From Chrysomallon squamiferum (lineage: Eukaryota > Mollusca > Gastropoda > Neomphalida > Peltospiridae), in the NCBI GenBank assembly GCA_012295275.1, contig CM022667.1, positions 20,876,910-20,940,909 of the forward strand: 64,000 nt of DNA, in the 5' to 3' direction. Each line of letters starts with the position of its first letter. Position 1 is the stretch's first letter. A program made the position numbers and the translations under genes. The notes beneath the pieces were generated by a model that was not told the DNA's origin, ran no database searches, and was given only the letters and a program-made list of their open reading frames with translations. Below, piece by piece: positions 60,887 to 64,000 of this stretch.

Positions 60887-61111
60887 ATGTTGTTGTTGCT
60901 ATTATTATTATTATTATTATTAAAGCTGTATGGAAAACACTGGAACTGACATAATCTTTTATGGATTATCAATTATGAATATAAAAATTTCTTATGACCA
61001 TATTGTATTCCAGTCTAGAGTGGGTAATGCTTGTTGAAGACGCTTCCGTCTTACAGTCACAAACTTTTTAATGAGCTCTCCAAGCCCAACGAAATTCCAA
61101 ATCTTGAACAT
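42323..61111 (-). CDS. CLCN7: H+/Cl- exchange transporter 7 (lysosomal ClC-7)
   Basis: Electrogenic 2Cl-/H+ antiporter of late endosomes and lysosomes; ClC-7 works with the subunit Ostm1. Exons in transcription order: 61111-61055 (tentative), 60118-60044, 59687-59622, 59221-59086, 58162-58053, 56984-56841, 56619-56527, 54068-53910, 53497-53387, 53094-52979, 52725-52581, 52086-51993, 51387-51218, 47081-46905, 46708-46623, 46241-46130, 45744-45667, 45486-45400, 44827-44738, 44080-44000, 42421-42323; 761 residues, all phases agree. Motifs: SLNYD near the N-terminus, GSGIP chloride site, [10 protein letters not shown] with the gating Glu, [11 protein letters not shown] with the proton Glu (so an exchanger, not a channel), [20 protein letters not shown], then CBS1 ([16 protein letters not shown]) and CBS2 ending [13 protein letters not shown]. 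ClC-7 fits better than ClC-6 (FLNGVKIP-type loop, no long CBS linker). The N-terminus is short against human (805) and may be incomplete. Confidence 0.93.
45115..45142. repeat. (CA)n microsatellite in CLCN7 intron
   Basis: A CA run of about 12 units between the exons ending at 44827 and 45400. Confidence 0.85.
47941..48378. repeat. 157-162 bp tandem repeat, about 2.8 copies
   Basis: Three successive blocks start with ttaacataacagtaaaa (near 47942, 48099 and 48261). Each continues through aaaataaacaaaataac, a cctcaaaa(t)tc(c)agtttga segment, gtgaatataaa-atgaatta and aattaacaatgttt-aaaa. The third copy diverges before completion. Confidence 0.85.
48460..48492 (-). CDS. CLCN7: Candidate 33-nt cassette exon in the large CLCN7 intron
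   Basis: The block encodes [11 protein letters not shown], open in phase 0, with acceptor TATTTTAG and donor AAG|GTGGGA. Same intron as the 48-nt candidate. The donor is acceptable but not ideal, and the block sits just below a tandem repeat array (47941-48377). Confidence 0.25.
49344..49391 (-). CDS. CLCN7: Candidate 48-nt cassette exon in the large CLCN7 intron
   Basis: The block encodes [16 protein letters not shown], open in phase 0, with a strong donor AAG|GTAAGC and a weaker acceptor GAAATAG. It lies in the 4.1-kb intron between MYPNQ (51218) and AKDVGKYAL (47081). It contains an NTT sequon that would matter only if the loop faces the lumen. Confidence 0.25.
53172..53249 (-). CDS. CLCN7: Candidate 78-nt cassette exon in CLCN7
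   Basis: An open block of 26 codons ([16 protein letters not shown]... ending IIFNWE) has acceptor CACATAG and donor GAG|GTAATG, with phase 0 at both ends. It would fall between RFDTFP and NLSFN, in the luminal loop where family members vary in length. Without it the loop already equals the human length. The acceptor tract is only moderately T-rich. Confidence 0.35.
55025..55460. repeat. Degenerate 52-55 bp minisatellite in CLCN7 intron
   Basis: Six or more diverged units contain ctgtgaagtcc-aaatattaact followed by ctgtgaagaatgcaataatatca. The attaact anchors at about 55167, 55220, 55272 and 55327 give the period. The flanks at 55025-55140 and 55380-55460 are more eroded copies. Confidence 0.8.
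56013..56033 (-). CDS. CLCN7: Candidate 21-nt microexon in CLCN7
   Basis: Between TTTTAG and the strong donor GAG|GTAAGA lies a 21-base open block, phase 0 on both sides, encoding LLMWSHE. It would be inserted between EIK (exon ending 56527) and VFESF (exon starting 54068), in the cytosolic linker after the gating helix. Skipping it gives the normal family length, so it would be optional. It is a prediction from splice signals only. Confidence 0.35.
56132..56164. repeat. (GT)n microsatellite in CLCN7 intron
   Basis: About 14 GT units shortly above the 21-nt candidate microexon. Confidence 0.9.
57465..57612. repeat. (TA)n/(GA)n/(TATG)n compound microsatellite
   Basis: TA runs flank an almost perfect GA run of about 34 units (57525-57592), followed by ATGT units. 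It lies in the intron between exons 58162-58053 and 56984-56841. Confidence 0.9.
58515..58810 (+). pseudogene. Decayed Tc1-type transposase fragment in CLCN7 intron
   Basis: The plus-strand frame at 58687-58800 contains [17 protein letters not shown], resembling the conserved Tc1-family C-terminal block PDLNPIEHLWDEL-RR. Upstream, less AT-rich sequence (58540-58690) continues the similarity only with stops and frameshifts. Ends and target duplication are not visible. It is antisense to CLCN7. Confidence 0.4.
59008..59050. repeat. (GT)n microsatellite beside a CLCN7 donor
   Basis: About 19 GT units lie 35 bases past the donor of exon 59221-59086, so the transcribed intron carries an AC repeat near its 5' end. 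Confidence 0.9.
60296..60354. repeat. (TG)n microsatellite
   Basis: About 25 uninterrupted TG units, upstream of the exon starting at 60118. Confidence 0.9.
60707..60733. repeat. Poly(T) tract
   Basis: About 22-24 consecutive T bases. It could be the tail of a minus-strand retroposed copy, but no matching body was identified next to it. Confidence 0.8.
60794..60922. repeat. (GT)n(GA)n(TTA)n compound microsatellite
   Basis: GT x 8, then GA x about 33 (60813-60880), then a TTG/TTA run. The minus-strand ORF here is a low-complexity Ser-Leu shadow. Confidence 0.9.
61055..61111 (-). CDS. CLCN7: Tentative first coding exon of CLCN7
   Basis: ATG followed by 18 codons ([19 protein letters not shown]) runs to a strong donor ACT|GTAAGA and joins in phase 0 to the exon at 60118. 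The peptide is amphipathic and unlike the acidic, dileucine-bearing N-terminus of vertebrate ClC-7. The context at -3 is T, which is weak. It may be an alternative first exon, with the major one missed or further upstream. Confidence 0.4.
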
Positions 61112-62184
61112 TGATGATAGTAAACAAAATACTATTTGATAAATATAAACAAACGTATTTCAATTTTTAGTTCAGCCTAGCTTTTTGTGCGGTCAAGGTC
61201 ACACAATGACATCCGTGATGATTACGCACATGTATAAATATCATTCTGTGGATTCCAGCATATAAATAGCAACTTTAAAATCTTTAAATTACTCTGTTGA
61301 CCAAAATTGGAAGAAAAAAAAAAATGCATTATTTACTTATTTATTTATATTTATTATTTTATTTTATTTTTTGATTTATGCTTGACAGAAATTAGCCGAA
61401 CTTACTTTTAAAACCCAGTTAGCGCATTTATCAGACGCAAAGGTGGCCCATTATCAGACCCAGATGTGAATTTCAAGATTAAATTTATATTTTACGGTCC
61501 AATAAAATTTCAGTTTAGATATTTAATCATCAGCATAAAATAATTCCGGCTATTTCAAAGAAACCGGATAAATTTGATTTGTATTTATTTATTTATTAAA
61601 TACTGATTTTTGAGTAATGATCTTAAAATTAAGAAAAAGAAAGAAAATGTAATTACTTCCACCCAAGTCTGTCAAGCTAATCATTTTATTGATTATTATT
61701 ATTTATTTATTTATTTATTTATTTCTACCATATTTCTCGAAAAGATTTCGTGAAATTAAAAAAAAAAAAATTTGCCGATGCGTTTCTATTTTTAATTTTA
61801 ATTTTAATTTAATTTTTATTTTATCTTATTTTGTTCCTATTCTGGGAGCGATATACCCTACTATCTACCCATTTTAGCAACAAAAATAAATAAATAAATA
61901 ATTAAATTATTTAATTACAATCCGATCTGTTTTACTGCCATTTACTGATTTGGCGGTAATGAACTCTTCTGACATTGGCTGAAGTCGAAAGTGTCTAGCG
62001 ACTCTTGAATGGCAAGATGGTGTACACTTTCTAAACTAAATTATTTTACTTCTCGCAAATGTTTGGGTCATAAAAACTATAAAAGAATTAATAAAAGCCC
62101 CAAACAATCCTGTTTCGATTCGTTTACGTTTAATAATGAATGAATGAATAATATATAAAATAATAACACATTAAAAAATATATA

Positions 62185-62217
<33 letters not shown>

Positions 62218-62240
62218 AAAATAAATTAACAAATAAAATT
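61112..62240. other. CLCN7 upstream region
   Basis: AT-rich, with only modest C+G patches at 61180-61240 and 61930-62030 where a promoter might sit (an AAGATGG, YY1-like, at about 62013-62019). A poly(A) tract of about 30 bases lies at 62186-62215. No further coding exon could be defended. Confidence 0.4.
62186..62215. repeat. Poly(A) tract, about 30 nt
   Basis: A long A run directly precedes the coding-like remnant at 62245-62530. It would be compatible with a retroposon junction, but orientation and ends do not prove it. Confidence 0.8.
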
Positions 62241-62244
62241 CAAC

Positions 62245-62530
62245 TAACAAACAATCACCTGCAGCCCTAACGCTTCAAAGCTTTCATTGTCATCATCAGA
62301 GAAGCATAAGCGTCATCAGCTCGAGGATATTGTCCATTGGAAGCAGATACGGGTACATGGGTCAGGTCTCCCAAACAGCCTTTCTGGCTCCAAAAACTTA
62401 TCCCTTTTTATTGTTTGAAACTTGGTCATCTGATTTTAATGTTTTGTTAACAGTTTATTGTAAAAAATATCCAGAAGCCGTCTTACAATTGCTGAAGTAT
62501 GTCAGCCTTATCAAGAGCCTGTTTGTTTGA
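62245..62530 (+). pseudogene. Coding-like remnant of unknown (probably mobile-element) origin
   Basis: A frame without a clear ATG stays open for about 90 codons to a TGA at 62528-62530. It has balanced amino-acid use (GSRYGYMGQVSQTAFLAPK, then FLLFETWSSDFNVLL, KKYPEAVLQLLKYVSLIK) and markedly higher G+C than its flanks. There are no splice or start signals. A transposon-encoded fragment is my best guess; I do not recognise the family. Confidence 0.35.
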
Positions 62531-64000
62531 TAGGCTGATAGGAAGTTGAAACTGCAGTGTCAAAGAGCATATGTCTAATGTGCTTGTTATCACCAACTAA
62601 GGACAGCTGTGGGTGTTTAGAAATGCTATGACAAAGATTACTTTATTATCACATGGAGTTATTTATTAATTCACAAACATATTTTGTAAAAATACAAAAG
62701 AAAATTAAAAACCAATAATTTACTTTTTTTGGAGAAACCTTTTTAAAATGTGGAATTGGTCAACTGAAACTTATTTAAAGACTGGATTGATCACAGGAGA
62801 TTCGAGATAATTATATTATATATATTCAAAAAATACACCAACAGTGACACAAAATACACTGCATAATTACTGTGTCAAAACGAGAAAAGTATCTTCAGTA
62901 ATAACCTATATGGAACAAAAAGTGTAATTGGTAATTGTCTTTTTCTATAGCGTATTTAGGGTGCATCATCCAGATGTGTTTACCATATAGGAATTTGAAA
63001 GTTTCTGTATTGAGGAACTGATGTTAATTTTGCTACATGAATCAAGCCCTCATTTGCAAAAGATCTAAATAGATCTCTGCAGTGGGTTTATCCACAGTTT
63101 TGAGATTATATTCTTCAAAAAAGACAATATTTTGTTCCAAGAGAAGGTATCATTTTTCTGACATTCTAATAAATTATTAATTGCTGGAGGGTTTAGGAAT
63201 GATCCTCATTTCTCACTGGTTAACAGCAGTCCACTGCATTCCAAGAAAACTTGCAGACACACACCACAGTAACAAATCTTTGTCAATTAATCATCTTTAT
63301 TTCACACCCACCTTATCCAAAGCTGTGTTTAATTAATTGTTAAGATTTATATTTAATGTGTTGCATTCAGAATTTGTATTTTAATTACATATGTTTAATA
63401 ATTTTAATAATAATAACTGAATAACTTTTCCTTTCTTCATTCATCATTTGTTTTAAATTGTATTGTCATAGGTTTAGCAATCACTAGTAGTGATTTAGAC
63501 ACTATATATGTTTTAGCTATAACATTATATGCAATGATGTACAGTCTGTTGTTTTCCCAGACAATTTTTCACTCTATAGAATTTTGAGGTTTTTCCTTGC
63601 TGGATTTTTAAAGCAAGACTTAAAGAAGCATCATCCTTAAAAACTAAAAACATAGATCACTGCAAAGAGTTTATCATGTTTTTTAAGGACAAAAAAAAAC
63701 CCAAATGGTTTGAACTAAGGTATACTAATACATACGCGACATAAATCATGTCTTCTACACTCACTCCATCAACTTGAACCAATACTAGCATCAGAATTTA
63801 TGCAAAATGGTCCATGTCTTTTATATTTCATTATTAATTTTATCCCATGTTGGCTTTTCTGCCAACAAAATGAGCGGCTTTGACTCTGTAAGCCTATGTG
63901 TCTGCTTACTTCCTGTTGTATTTTTACATAGACAAAATGTTTAATTTTAGTTATTGATGGACTTACATATTAACATAAAAAAGTATATATATATATATAT
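62531..64000. other. AT-rich intergenic sequence to the window end
   Basis: No supported coding exon, RNA gene or classifiable repeat was found, apart from a TA run at the very end (63983-64000). Confidence 0.6.

Noticed and set aside
62260-62310. Minus-strand DDDNESFEALGLQ block with donor CAG|GTGATT as an upstream CLCN7 exon
   Set aside because: An in-frame stop lies immediately upstream, there is no in-frame ATG and no acceptor between them; the plus-strand reading of the same DNA is longer and better.

Overview
The window is nuclear DNA from an AT-rich invertebrate animal. It contains five multi-exon protein genes with canonical GT-AG introns, long AT-rich intergenic DNA, many microsatellites and decayed DNA transposons. 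Nothing bacterial or organellar is present. The lineage cannot be fixed from sequence alone. A macroglobulin-complement-related (Mcr) protein with an LDLa module is best known from arthropods, so an arthropod such as a chelicerate fits, but a lophotrochozoan is not excluded.

Layout: (1) about 193-9594 (+), the 3' two thirds of an Mcr/TEP6-like thioester-protein gene whose thioester motif is destroyed; it starts before the window. (2) 15128-20775 (+), a complete alpha/beta-class syntrophin in six exons. (3) 24429-27744 (-), mitochondrial malonyl-CoA:ACP transacylase (MCAT), four exons. (4) 29548-38883 (+), MCM4, 17 coding exons plus a probable 5' UTR exon near 28240-28270. (5) 42323-about 61111 (-), a lysosomal ClC-7-type chloride/proton exchanger with at least 20 confident exons. 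Exon phases were joined by hand: each model is an exact multiple of three and reproduces the family's sequence across every junction.

Orientation: syntrophin and MCAT converge, MCAT and MCM4 diverge from a shared 1.8-kb interval carrying an E2F-like site and an E-box, and MCM4 and CLCN7 converge. The five genes have no common pathway (cell surface or junction/immunity, membrane scaffold, mitochondrial fatty-acid synthesis, DNA replication, lysosomal ion transport). This is an ordinary conserved-gene neighbourhood rather than an operon or cassette.

Points worth a second look: the lost thioester and hydrophobic C-terminal tail of the Mcr-like protein; four in-frame, phase-0 candidate cassette exons in CLCN7 introns; a fold-back Tigger/pogo-type element downstream of MCM4; a TA-flanked MITE downstream of syntrophin; a GTCACGTGAC palindrome at the syntrophin start; and several minisatellites. 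I found no convincing tRNA, rRNA, CRISPR or viral feature, and no clearly undescribed system.
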